DNA of 42,703 nucleotides from a virus: positions 1 to 42,703 of IMG/VR virus record IMGVR_UViG_3300009104_000040. One strand, written 5' to 3'. The notes under the pieces are model-generated. The model had not been told where the DNA came from, searched no databases, and worked only from the letters and a program-made list of their open reading frames with translations. Shown here one piece after another: positions 33,657-40,435 of the stretch. Each line of letters begins with the position of its first letter. Position 1 is the stretch's first letter. Position numbers and translations under genes: made by a program.

Positions 33657-33677
33657 AAAAATCAATAATGGATAAGA

Positions 33678-34568
33678 TTAAACATCATTTGCTAACTTCT
33701 CAAAATAAGACATTGAGTTGTCATCTGTCTCAACAAATGGTATGTCTGTCTCTTTTGCAGTCGGCATTGGTGATGGTTGTGCTACATCAGTAAGATCATC
33801 TGATCTAGTAGATGCAGTTGCAGTTGCAACAGCAAGTCCTAGAACCCTGTCCAACTTCTCTTTCAATTCGTCATAAGACTTGAATTGATCTGGTGCAATA
33901 ACACCTTGTAGAGAATGTTGTGAGTTCCAAGTTGCTTCCAACTGGTCTTCGTCTTCAAACAAAGGTTTTGGTGCATTGAATTCGGACTTATCATAGTTCC
34001 AGAATCCATCTACTTTCCTTACCTTGATTTTGAAGTTTGCACCTTCCCATAAGTCAAAAGGATTAACTGGAGTTTCATCCTCAAATGCTGGTTGCATTTT
34101 ATCCTTTAACATTTCAAAGATTTTCTTCCCAAATCTGTATAGGAATACTTTACCTTCGTTTTCTGGATGTGCTGGGTCAGATACCACATAGATGTTAGAA
34201 ACATAGTGTAACCTTCGTTTCTGTTTTCTTGCAATATCTTTATTGCTTTCAATACCAGAGTTCCAGAGTTCAGAATTATAATCTGAAACTGGGTCGTTTT
34301 TAGAGAGAGTAGTCAGAGATTTCTCAATATACCACCCACCTGGCCCTTGAAAACCATGATCCCAATATTGAACCCAAGGCATATCTTCCCCATTAGGAGC
34401 AGGAAGAAATCTTACTTCGGCAAATCCATTTCCAGATTTATCCATCTCGATTTTCCAGAATCGGTCATCTACATAAGATTTTTGGGTATTGTTACCACCA
34501 GAGGTTTCTAGTGATTTTTGTAGTGTATCAAACCCACTACGGCTTCGTTTTAAGTCTTGAAAAGACAT
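33678..34568 (-). CDS. 32: single-stranded DNA-binding protein gp32
   Basis: 296 residues (T4: 301). It shows the gp32 core (GNGFAEVRFLPAPNGE, WDHGFQGPGGWYIEKSLT, PENEGKVFLYRFGKKIFEM, LWEGANFKIKVRKVDGFWNY) and the acidic C-terminal tail that recruits replication proteins. The Cys zinc ligands of T4 gp32 (CPVC) are absent: the corresponding stretch is KNDPVSDYNSELW, so this OB fold probably lacks zinc. It is read in the gp33-bS21-gp59 cluster and has an additional promoter inside the upstream gene. GAGGAAAA is its ribosome-binding site. Confidence 0.95.
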   Translation of the reverse strand: MSFQDLKRSRSGFDTLQKSLETSGGNNTQKSYVDDRFWKIEMDKSGNGFAEVRFLPAPNGEDMPWVQYWDHGFQGPGGWYIEKSLTTLSKNDPVSDYNSELWNSGIESNKDIARKQKRRLHYVSNIYVVSDPAHPENEGKVFLYRFGKKIFEMLKDKMQPAFEDETPVNPFDLWEGANFKIKVRKVDGFWNYDKSEFNAPKPLFEDEDQLEATWNSQHSLQGVIAPDQFKSYDELKEKLDRVLGLAVATATASTRSDDLTDVAQPSPMPTAKETDIPFVETDDNSMSYFEKLANDV

Positions 34569-34592
34569 AATATTTTCCTCGTTTTAATTGTA

Positions 34593-35465
34593 TTAATCGT
34601 ATAACACTGTTTTACTAAGTGGATGAACACTTAATTCATCCTTCATATAATAATAACTTATGTTTTGGAATCTGTCAAGTAAAAGATTCAGTTGACTGGT
34701 TTGAGTTCCTTTGACTGAGTTAGGATCATCTAGACCTTCTCTCAATCTTTCGTTCTCACCAGTATGACCATCATCCCTTACATAACAATCACTTCCAGCA
34801 TAAATGTTATTATAAGTATTTATATCATAATTCCATATGGAATCAAATCCCACATAAACTATGTTATCATACTTTCCTGTCATGGAAGCCATTGCAGCTG
34901 CACTGGTTCCACAAAAGAAATTCTCAAATAAGAATGGGTCATCTTCTGGCCCTCTTATTTCTTTAATTCTGTAATCTTCCTCTACTCCTATTGATTGCAT
35001 TTCTAGAATACCTATATTACCATTACCCTTTCCATGCATAGTGACATGTGTATGTTGAGGTAGTATATGTTCTACTACTGGGACTTCCATTGTTTGTTTA
35101 ATCACTGGGTATTCATCAGTTCTATGTAATGGGTCTTCCCACTCTCCAGAGAAGTAACAATCATGATATCTAGGATATTCAGACATGCAACACTCACCCA
35201 TAATACTTACATCTACTATGGTTAAGTAATCACAGTGGTAGTCTCTAAACAGTGCATTACAACCCCATATGTCCCCACCAAGCACATCTAAGTCCAACCC
35301 AGTCCTAGACACCCCATTACCTACCACATAACATGTCTTTAAACTGTCAAGATTGAGGTAAGAAATCGTTGGATTCATGATATTTTGAGTCATTGTAGGA
35401 CTTGAAATTGCACTCTGTTCAAAAAATCGTTGGTTAAATAGATGTTTATCGTATGTCATGTCCAA
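34593..35465 (-). CDS. GNGxSR-motif protein, Rossmann-like, function unknown
   Basis: 290 residues. The N-terminal TCYVVGNGVSRTGLDLDVL and DIWGCNALFRDYHCDYLTIV give a GNGxSR...GCNALxRD pattern I recall from other marine phage and bacterial proteins, some near sugar- or nucleotide-binding DUF115-type folds. The C-terminal half has GTSAAAMASMTGKYDNIVYV, also Rossmann-like. Its gene lies between gp59 and gp32, overlapping gp59 by 10 nt. A nucleotide- or sugar-binding role is possible; no reaction can be named. A promoter for gp32 lies in its 3' end. Confidence 0.6.
   Translation of the reverse strand: MDMTYDKHLFNQRFFEQSAISSPTMTQNIMNPTISYLNLDSLKTCYVVGNGVSRTGLDLDVLGGDIWGCNALFRDYHCDYLTIVDVSIMGECCMSEYPRYHDCYFSGEWEDPLHRTDEYPVIKQTMEVPVVEHILPQHTHVTMHGKGNGNIGILEMQSIGVEEDYRIKEIRGPEDDPFLFENFFCGTSAAAMASMTGKYDNIVYVGFDSIWNYDINTYNNIYAGSDCYVRDDGHTGENERLREGLDDPNSVKGTQTSQLNLLLDRFQNISYYYMKDELSVHPLSKTVLYD
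34650..34678 (-). promoter_or_regulatory. sigma70-type promoter for gp32 inside the upstream gene
   Basis: TTGACA (34673-34678), a 17-bp spacer and TATTAT (34650-34655) on the minus strand. The predicted start is near 34643, about 75 nt before the gp32 ATG. It would allow extra gp32 expression independent of gp33-gp59. Confidence 0.55.
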
Positions 35466-36043
35466 ACCTTTCTCATTATATCGGTTATCTTCACTACATC
35501 ATATGGTACAAATGGTACTAATTTCTTCATTCTTAACTTAACTTCTGGCCAAACATATTCTTCATCTATGGATAAGGTATCGCTGAAGGATAATTTCCGT
35601 TCTGTAAGTGCATAAGTGATCGGATGAATACTTCTGGATAGAATACACTTGACAATAGTGGGATGACTAGTAGAGTCAGCATGAAACAAATCATCAATGC
35701 CCCCACATTGTGTTTTAAGAAACTCTTGATCTTTCTCAAAGGAATAAGATAGAGATTGGATATACTTCTTGTAATTCTTGAAATTAGTGTCAGCTGTTCC
35801 ATCCATTAAATCCCCAATCCATGAATCTTCATAGATAAAATTTGAGACGAAGAAATCTTTAAGTTCTTTGTCATATACCCTTCCAAGTTTTGCAAAATGA
35901 AACTTATCCTTTCTCTTAAGAAATGCATCAAAGTTTGTGTTAACTTTTCCATTGTATTTGATGTAATCATAGTCTGAATTGAAATGTAATTTGATACCAA
36001 GATAGAGTTCATATGCATCATACCCTGTTCTCGCATCAACCAT
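35456..36043 (-). CDS. 59: replicative helicase loader gp59
   Basis: 195 residues against 217 in T4. The alignment is clear by eye: GYDAYELYLGIKLHFNSDYD, YIKYNGKVN (T4 DVIKYNWCMR), RKDKFHFAKLGRVYDKELKD (T4 KRRDKYFFQKLSEKY) and FVSNFIYEDSWIGDL (T4 FISNLVANQDAWIGDI). gp59 loads the gp41 helicase on gp32-coated forks. It starts inside the end of the bS21 gene (8-nt overlap). Confidence 0.92.
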   Translation of the reverse strand: MVDARTGYDAYELYLGIKLHFNSDYDYIKYNGKVNTNFDAFLKRKDKFHFAKLGRVYDKELKDFFVSNFIYEDSWIGDLMDGTADTNFKNYKKYIQSLSYSFEKDQEFLKTQCGGIDDLFHADSTSHPTIVKCILSRSIHPITYALTERKLSFSDTLSIDEEYVWPEVKLRMKKLVPFVPYDVVKITDIMRKVWT

Positions 36044-36323
36044 ACCACCTTCTGCCTTGTATCCTCATTCGTTCATGTTCCATCTTTTCTAATTCCATCT
36101 GTCTCTTTCTTTTACGAATTGCATCATTCTTTTTTCGTTGTCTCATTTCAGAAGGTTTAACATAAAACTCTCTTCGTCTACACTCTTGAATGATACCATC
36201 CCTTTCTACTTTCTTTTTAAACTGTCTCAATAGGACATCAAATGGTGGTGGCCCTTTCTTCTTTTGAAACTTCTTGTTTCTGTTATATCCTTTCTGTTTT
36301 TGAGGTCTTCTATTGTATGCCAT
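36036..36323 (-). CDS. rpsU: ribosomal protein bS21 homologue
   Basis: 95 residues. The S21 core FDVLLRQFKKKVERDGIIQE followed by CRRREFYVKPSEMRQRKK aligns with bacterial bS21 ([38 protein letters not shown]). It has a longer basic N-terminus (MAYNRRPQKQKGYNRNKKFQ) and a basic C-terminal helix. bS21 joins the 30S platform near the anti-Shine-Dalgarno. Phage copies are known in marine phages, including pelagiphages, and are thought to enter host ribosomes and bias translation. It is coupled to neighbours by TAATG and an 8-nt overlap, in the gp33-gp59-gp32 cluster. Confidence 0.92.
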   Translation of the reverse strand: MAYNRRPQKQKGYNRNKKFQKKKGPPPFDVLLRQFKKKVERDGIIQECRRREFYVKPSEMRQRKKNDAIRKRKRQMELEKMEHERMRIQGRRWYG

Positions 36324-36487
36324 TATCTACCTTGTCCGCGATATGATTTGTGTGATCTTTTTTTGTTCTTATTCATTGTTGATGTTGCAATTCTATGTTT
36401 CCTACTTCTCCCACCTTGTCCTTGAGAGGTTAACTTCTTATGACTACTAGTAGTCTTATTCCATAATGATCTAAGTATTCTCGCCAT
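36323..36487 (-). CDS. 54-aa basic protein ending RGQGR
   Basis: The frame gives 54 residues, almost half Lys/Arg/Ser/Thr (KKLTSQGQGGRSRKHRIATS, KNKKRSHKSYRGQGR). I recall short basic proteins with this YRGQG tail in marine T4-like phages. It may bind RNA, ribosomes or DNA. It overlaps the upstream gene by 17 nt and bS21 as TAATG, so it is made with bS21. Confidence 0.6.
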   Translation of the reverse strand: MARILRSLWNKTTSSHKKLTSQGQGGRSRKHRIATSTMNKNKKRSHKSYRGQGR

Positions 36488-36611
36488 CGTATAGTAATGA
36501 ATTAGGGTCTTTCTTTAGTTCTTTAATCATGTTCATAGTCTTCACATGTCTGGAATGTACTACTCGTTTCTTCTTAAAGTCCTTGTTAAATCGTTTATTT
36601 GTTATCGGCAT
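36471..36611 (-). CDS. 46-aa basic protein
   Basis: It starts in the gp33 stop (TAATG) and encodes MPITNKRFNKDFKKKRVVHS then HVKTMNMIKELKKDPNSLLY. Basic, soluble, unrecognised. Tight coupling to gp33 upstream and the RGQG protein downstream supports it as a real gene. Confidence 0.55.
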   Translation of the reverse strand: MPITNKRFNKDFKKKRVVHSRHVKTMNMIKELKKDPNSLLYDGENT

Positions 36612-36847
36612 TATTTTTCAAAATTAGTTAGTTTACCTTTACCTTTCTTCTTATCCTTGATGAAATGCAACTCCATTGCATCTGCTTCTATCTTAGCCTT
36701 TAAAGGTGGTGTTATTAAATGTTTCACTGATTGTGGTTCTAAATGATTCAATTCACAGAATGCCACAATTGCATCAATGTAGTTCATTTTCTTATCTGAA
36801 ACCATCTCTTCTATGGCAGTCGCAAATCGTTTCTTTGTTAAGATCAT
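36611..36847 (-). CDS. 33: late transcription coactivator gp33
   Basis: 78 residues (T4: 112). The core IEEMVSDKKMNYIDAIVAFC and ELNHLEPQSVKHLITPPLKA aligns with T4 gp33 (IEKMVEEFGMSYLEATTAFL...); KIEADAMELHFIKD matches its KIQSEAIDENLLRP. gp33 binds the RNA polymerase beta flap and the sliding clamp to activate late promoters, so it fits the TATAAATA promoters in this window. The N-terminus is short, and a sigma70 promoter predicts transcription starting at or near the ATG. Confidence 0.87.
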   Translation of the reverse strand: MILTKKRFATAIEEMVSDKKMNYIDAIVAFCELNHLEPQSVKHLITPPLKAKIEADAMELHFIKDKKKGKGKLTNFEK

Positions 36848-36853
36848 ATATCT

Positions 36854-36881
36854 ATTATCTCACATATCCTATATTTGTCAA
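36854..36881 (-). promoter_or_regulatory. sigma70-type promoter for the gp33 cluster
   Basis: TTGACA (36876-36881), a 16-bp spacer and GATAAT (36854-36859) on the minus strand; TAATAG at 18 bp is an alternative -10. The predicted start is close to the gp33 start codon at 36847, implying a very short or absent leader. Confidence 0.6.
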
Positions 36882-36907
36882 GGCTTTAAAACAGCACATA
36901 AAAGTAT

Positions 36908-36915
36908 TATAAATA
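36908..36915 (+). promoter_or_regulatory. T4-type late promoter, plus strand
   Basis: An exact TATAAATA pointing toward the 42-residue gene at 36970, leaving a leader of about 50 nt with an AGTGT/ACACT hairpin (36926-36941) and GGAG. It diverges from the gp33 promoter. Confidence 0.65.
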
Positions 36916-36969
36916 AAGGTGATATAGTGTAATAAGACACTGTTATAACATAGGAGTTTAAAAATCGTC

Positions 36970-37098
36970 ATGGGTCACATTCGTAAAGTTGTGGCTAATA
37001 ACAAACAAGAAATAGGCATACTTAAAGATGGTCTCGAATTTGTATTCTTACTATTCATTCCAATTATTATTCCTGCGGTATTAATGTATCTAGCATAA
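36970..37098 (+). CDS. 42-aa membrane peptide on the opposite strand
   Basis: The frame encodes MGHIRKVVANNKQEIGILKD and then a C-terminal hydrophobic helix (LEFVFLLFIPIIIPAVLMYL). GGAG is 13 nt upstream and a T4-type late promoter lies before it, so it seems to be a real, separately expressed late gene within a minus-strand region. It ends 9 nt before the convergent nuclease gene. Roles such as a holin-like or inhibitor peptide are possible but unproven. Confidence 0.6.
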   Translation: MGHIRKVVANNKQEIGILKDGLEFVFLLFIPIIIPAVLMYLA

Positions 37099-37107
37099 TC
37101 GTACACA

Positions 37108-37782
37108 TCACACACCATATAAATCCCTGTACTCAGATCGAAGTGAGACTAATTTGTCTACCCACTTCTGTTTTGGCGTATCAACAAACAACTGAGAAGT
37201 ACCATCTGATACTGCAATAAGTGTGACTATTTGTTCTACTTCCTTACCAGTTCGTTCTTCAAACATCTTTGCATATGCAGTCTCTTGACAAAAGTAATTC
37301 TCAATCCATTCTGGTTTCTTTGGTTTAGCACTTGTTTTAAAATCAATTACTGCAAGTTTACCATGCCACTCTGCAATACAATCTACCCTACCAGCAAGTT
37401 GTAGTTCATCACCATAGAGTGCAGACTCTAATGCATGAACAGTACCTATCTGGTTAAGTAGTTTCTCTACAGTTATAAATGCTTGTTGGGTTGTTGGCAT
37501 TGCACCCTTAAATTTCTCTTCAAAGTTATCATTACGAATGTAATCTTCAAATAGTTGGTGTGCAGATGTTCCATGTCTACTTGCTTGAGTGGATATCTTA
37601 TTTGCAGTTTTTGATCCTACTCGTTTTCTCCAAGCTTTGATTGCTTTCTTATTTGCAAGTCCAGTTACAGAAGTAACAGATGGATAATTATTACCATCTG
37701 GTGTGGTATAATATCTCTTTCCATCTATATTAGTTGTTGGGAGTTTGTGGAAGGTATCTTCCAAGATTTCAAATTGTTTCAT
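37108..37782 (-). CDS. PD-(D/E)XK exonuclease (RecB/Cas4/MGME1-like)
   Basis: 224 residues. Motifs fit the RecB-type nuclease core: HGTSAH (His-75), ALESALYG (Glu-119), GRVDCIAE (Asp-134), IDFKT (Asp-147/Lys-149) and QETAYA (Gln-166, Tyr-170). The N-terminal region (TPDGNNYPSVTSVTG) is typical of phage exonucleases of the MGME1-like subgroup. It probably degrades or processes DNA ends in recombination or host-DNA breakdown. The Cys cluster of Cas4 is not present. Its start is coupled to the upstream gene by TAATG. Confidence 0.82.
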   Translation of the reverse strand: MKQFEILEDTFHKLPTTNIDGKRYYTTPDGNNYPSVTSVTGLANKKAIKAWRKRVGSKTANKISTQASRHGTSAHQLFEDYIRNDNFEEKFKGAMPTTQQAFITVEKLLNQIGTVHALESALYGDELQLAGRVDCIAEWHGKLAVIDFKTSAKPKKPEWIENYFCQETAYAKMFEERTGKEVEQIVTLIAVSDGTSQLFVDTPKQKWVDKLVSLRSEYRDLYGV

Positions 37783-38090
37783 TATGTTAATTTATTAAGT
37801 TTATGTTTCTCTATTACTTTGTCTCGTCTGACATCGGCTGCAGTCCTAGTTTTAACTTGTCTTGCAAGATCAGAATTTGGATGTTTATCAGCAACCTTAT
37901 GTAACACCTCATTAAATCCACCCTTACCACCTAAACCTGTTCTCTCACCAGACTTACTAATAACATTAGGTGCAGATATAATCTGTTCTATATCTGGATT
38001 GTCTTTAATGTATTGTTCCTTCTTAGAGATCGACATGAACTCTTCAAAGTATTCATTAGTTTTTTTGTTGTGAAATTCGTATGTCGGCAT
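37782..38090 (-). CDS. small conserved phage protein (FmdB-like start)
   Basis: 102 residues. It begins MPTYEFHNKKTNEYFEEFMS, like FmdB-type proteins, but has no zinc-binding Cys. A Gly-rich centre (KSGERTGLGGKGGFNEVLHK) and a basic C-terminal helix follow. I recall similar proteins in marine T4-like phages with no assigned function. It overlaps the upstream coiled-coil gene by 35 nt and is coupled to the nuclease. Confidence 0.65.
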   Translation of the reverse strand: MPTYEFHNKKTNEYFEEFMSISKKEQYIKDNPDIEQIISAPNVISKSGERTGLGGKGGFNEVLHKVADKHPNSDLARQVKTRTAADVRRDKVIEKHKLNKLT

Positions 38091-38205
38091 TTAGTTTCTC
38101 TAATTCATCAATCTTAGCATTCAATTTACTAATTCTTTTGTAAGACTCTTGGAGTTGTTTTTGCAACTCTTTAATATTACTTTCCAGTATTTTGCTCTCG
38201 TTCAT
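38056..38205 (-). CDS. 49-aa coiled-coil peptide
   Basis: The frame encodes 49 residues that are almost entirely heptad-patterned (KILESNIKELQKQLQESYKR, KIDELEKLNADIRI). AAGGAAAAGGAG precedes the ATG, supporting translation. It overlaps its upstream neighbour by 29 nt and its downstream one by 35 nt in different frames. Function unknown. Confidence 0.5.
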   Translation of the reverse strand: MNESKILESNIKELQKQLQESYKRISKLNAKIDELEKLNADIRISQQKN

Positions 38206-38491
38206 GTCTCCTTTTCCTTACCCTTAAAATTGCTTCTATTAAGACCTTTTCCTTTGCAGTAAATACATCCATTGTCTTAGGCCCCCATACTGTACCAAAC
38301 CGAGTTAGTTTGTCCGAGGCGGATAAACAGTTATTCCAGACATCATCTTCTGGACATCCCTTTCTATCTTTCTCGAATAATTTTCGACTACATCTGAGTG
38401 ATTTAGTCTTGTGATTGTCTGCATAACTGGCAAGTTCTCTACCAATTTCTGCAAGTTGTCTCTCTCCCTCACTCATATCATAATATCCCAT
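38177..38491 (-). CDS. uncharacterised small protein, first gene behind a sigma70 promoter
   Basis: 104 residues: MGYYDMSEGERQLAEIGREL, a Cys-containing middle (RCSRKLF, KGCPEDDVWNNCL) and a basic C-terminal helix (LIEAILRVRKRRHEREQ). No family recognised. The gene is preceded by a clear promoter about 35-65 nt upstream, so it leads an early or middle operon with the coiled-coil peptide, FmdB-like protein and nuclease. Confidence 0.6.
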   Translation of the reverse strand: MGYYDMSEGERQLAEIGRELASYADNHKTKSLRCSRKLFEKDRKGCPEDDVWNNCLSASDKLTRFGTVWGPKTMDVFTAKEKVLIEAILRVRKRRHEREQNTGK

Positions 38492-38525
38492 ATTTCACCT
38501 GTGAGAGTTGTATTAAATTGTTATT

Positions 38526-38555
38526 ATTATACCAAAAAATGTACCCATAAAGCAA
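38526..38555 (-). promoter_or_regulatory. sigma70-type promoter for the 104-aa/nuclease operon
   Basis: TTGCTT (38550-38555), an 18-bp spacer and a perfect TATAAT (38526-38531) on the minus strand in the 65-bp gap. The predicted start is about 38519, some 28 nt before the ATG. Confidence 0.65.
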
Positions 38556-38556
38556 G

Positions 38557-38982
38557 TTATATTTTATCGGTAGGAAATGGAATAACATTACCATTTTCCT
38601 CTTTCTCTTTCTTAAGTTCTTCTTCTATTGCTTCCAGATCATCTGTTAATTGTTGTGGTACTGGATACCCTAAGTTCTCTAATTGAATTGCAAGTTCTTC
38701 TGGGTCTGGAAGTTCATTCATTAATTCTTCTTGCCAATCTACTATGTCTAACCCATCTTCTTGCATCAATCCTTGTCTAGTTCTTAGGTATGTGTCTGCT
38801 ATTAGTGATAAGTGAGTACATGCACGATATAATCCTAACCAATTAGGATCAAAATCTGTTGGATTTTTTGGTTCATCTGCAAATGCAAGATTCACTTTCT
38901 TGAACCACCCATCATTCTGATTAATGACAAGTGCAATGTCTCCTTGTTTCATTCGGAGTAAATGTTCTTTGACATCTGTCAT
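38557..38982 (-). CDS. uncharacterised acidic protein
   Basis: I place the start at 38982 (MTDVKEHLLRMKQGD), which follows TAGGAAA and lies 7 nt after the upstream stop; an earlier in-frame ATG would overlap the previous gene by 113 nt. This gives 141 residues, with VINQNDGWFKKVNLAFADEP near the start and a strongly acidic C-terminal half (EELMNELPDPEELAIQLENL, EAIEEELKKEKEE) ending NVIPFPTDKI. No function recognised. Confidence 0.6.
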   Translation of the reverse strand: MTDVKEHLLRMKQGDIALVINQNDGWFKKVNLAFADEPKNPTDFDPNWLGLYRACTHLSLIADTYLRTRQGLMQEDGLDIVDWQEELMNELPDPEELAIQLENLGYPVPQQLTDDLEAIEEELKKEKEENGNVIPFPTDKI

Positions 38983-38989
38983 AGATTTC

Positions 38990-39697
38990 CTATGTTGCGA
39001 GTGGATGACCCGCTGGGTAAGTAACTGGTATAGTTCCTTCTTGATTGGTGGAGTAAGTGTCTTCGTTCCATATGTTGTTTCTTTTAAGGTGTCCAAATCC
39101 ATTTCTATCCCACCATTTTTCTAATGCAATTACATCAGTATTATCTTCACCTCTGAGCATTTCATATTTAATCTTCATGTTAAGTGAAGATATTAAAAGT
39201 CCATCAGCACAAGATTGCATTCTTGTTAATCTACCTGCTCTATATTCATTTAGATAATCTTCTGAGTTCTGCCATTCAGAAGTACATATCCATGAACCAT
39301 CACCCTGTTTATCATACAGTACCCATGCAAACTCTACGCCAGGTCTTTGATTCCAATTGGTTGCAGCATACGCTGCAGTATTGAATGTTTCATCTGGTTT
39401 ACCTGCTCTTGAGTCTTCTCTGGTTGAGTTGTGTCCATCAGCATTTGAGGTTCCATCATTTATCTTGTAGGTGTCACCATGAAGTGCATCAGTACCACCA
39501 CCTTGTCTAACATCAGTCCACTCATATGCACCTGCTGATTCTGCCAAAAGTCCATTAGGGGCATGAGGATCATCGGCTGCCCTCTTAGTCATTATCTTAT
39601 CTAGTAATGTATAATCACTTCCACTTCTTAACATAATATGTTTAGTGAATTTTACTTCACCTGTTCCATACCATGCTGGTTCAGTTCCTATACCCAT
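38990..39697 (-). CDS. uncharacterised phage protein
   Basis: 235 residues starting MGIGTEPAWYGTGEVKFTKH. It is soluble and rich in Asp, Asn, Trp and Tyr, with a low-complexity Gly/Asp/Thr middle (QGGGTDALHGDTYKINDGTS) and aromatic C-terminal half (KWWDRNGFGHLKRNNIW). No family recognised. AAGGGG lies 6-7 nt upstream. Neighbours are of unknown function, perhaps virion or head-tail proteins. Confidence 0.6.
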   Translation of the reverse strand: MGIGTEPAWYGTGEVKFTKHIMLRSGSDYTLLDKIMTKRAADDPHAPNGLLAESAGAYEWTDVRQGGGTDALHGDTYKINDGTSNADGHNSTREDSRAGKPDETFNTAAYAATNWNQRPGVEFAWVLYDKQGDGSWICTSEWQNSEDYLNEYRAGRLTRMQSCADGLLISSLNMKIKYEMLRGEDNTDVIALEKWWDRNGFGHLKRNNIWNEDTYSTNQEGTIPVTYPAGHPLAT

Positions 39698-39699
39698 AA

Positions 39700-40116
39700 T
39701 TAACCCCTTGTAACTTTTTTAACTCTATCAATCTGTTGATTGATGATGGCCTTCCTATTAGGCCAGTAGATATATTCCTTATCCTCATTCTCCATTAGTT
39801 TATAGAGAAGTGGTAGGATAAGTTCTTCTGCTTCTGCAAGACTTGATTTCAATTGACTTACTGCAACATCTGTTGAACTACCAAGTCCTAACTTGGCAGC
39901 ATCAAGTTCATCTACTGCATTTGATACAACCTTAGTTAAGATATCTATCTTTCCATCAAGTTCTTCAAGTTGTGCTGAACTTGCACTTGATCCAGATGAC
40001 TCTGCAACTTTCTTAAGGTCTTCTGCAATCTTTTCTTGGATTGCAGCAGCTTCCCCAGTCTTAGTTACCAATTCATCTTGGTCAACCGCTGTAAAACCGA
40101 AATCTAAATCTGCCAT
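39700..40116 (-). CDS. coiled-coil phage protein
   Basis: 138 residues. It begins MADLDFGFTAVDQDELVTKT. A long helical middle with a Ser-rich hinge (AESSGSSASSAQLEELDGKI) follows, then ILPLLYKLMENEDKEYIYWP ahead of a basic end. I recall similar proteins with the EYIYWPNR end in marine T4-like phages, role unassigned. It abuts the upstream gene (TAAATG). Confidence 0.6.
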   Translation of the reverse strand: MADLDFGFTAVDQDELVTKTGEAAAIQEKIAEDLKKVAESSGSSASSAQLEELDGKIDILTKVVSNAVDELDAAKLGLGSSTDVAVSQLKSSLAEAEELILPLLYKLMENEDKEYIYWPNRKAIINQQIDRVKKVTRG

Positions 40117-40422
40117 TTATTTCCTCTTCTTGTTGGATTTGGAATCAACTTCTTCAACTGGTTCTTCTTCTTCTGTTACAGTTGCACTAGTACCACCAAA
40201 TTGTGTAGTAGTAGATGCACCAGATGCTTCTTGCAATATTCGTGATTGTTCTTGACTTTCTGCAAGTAAAGTGTCTCTTAATCTACCTATTGTAGATAAT
40301 TCTTCACCTTTATATGCACCACGATTAGCTGCAACATCTATAACTGCAATCAACTGAGAAAAATCATTAAGGTTTAAAAACCTTAGTTGAAGTGCTGGTT
40401 GTTCCACATTTATTTCCGCCAT
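40117..40422 (-). CDS. small phage protein with acidic/basic tail
   Basis: 101 residues. The N-terminal half is a compact helical domain (LQLRFLNLNDFSQLIAVID, RGAYKGEELSTIGRLRDTLL). The end is low-complexity, acidic then basic (VTEEEEPVEEVDSKSNKKRK). No function recognised. It is coupled to the following coiled-coil gene, suggesting the two products interact. Confidence 0.6.
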   Translation of the reverse strand: MAEINVEQPALQLRFLNLNDFSQLIAVIDVAANRGAYKGEELSTIGRLRDTLLAESQEQSRILQEASGASTTTQFGGTSATVTEEEEPVEEVDSKSNKKRK

Positions 40423-40435
40423 AATAACTCCATAT

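Noticed and set aside
34817-34824. TATAAATA match on the minus strand inside the GNGxSR gene
   Set aside because: It lies deep in coding sequence with no gene start nearby, so a chance match is likely.
38983-39102. Upstream ATG extending the 141-aa gene to 181 residues
   Set aside because: It would overlap the preceding gene by 113 nt, while an internal ATG has TAGGAAA just upstream and follows the stop by 7 nt.
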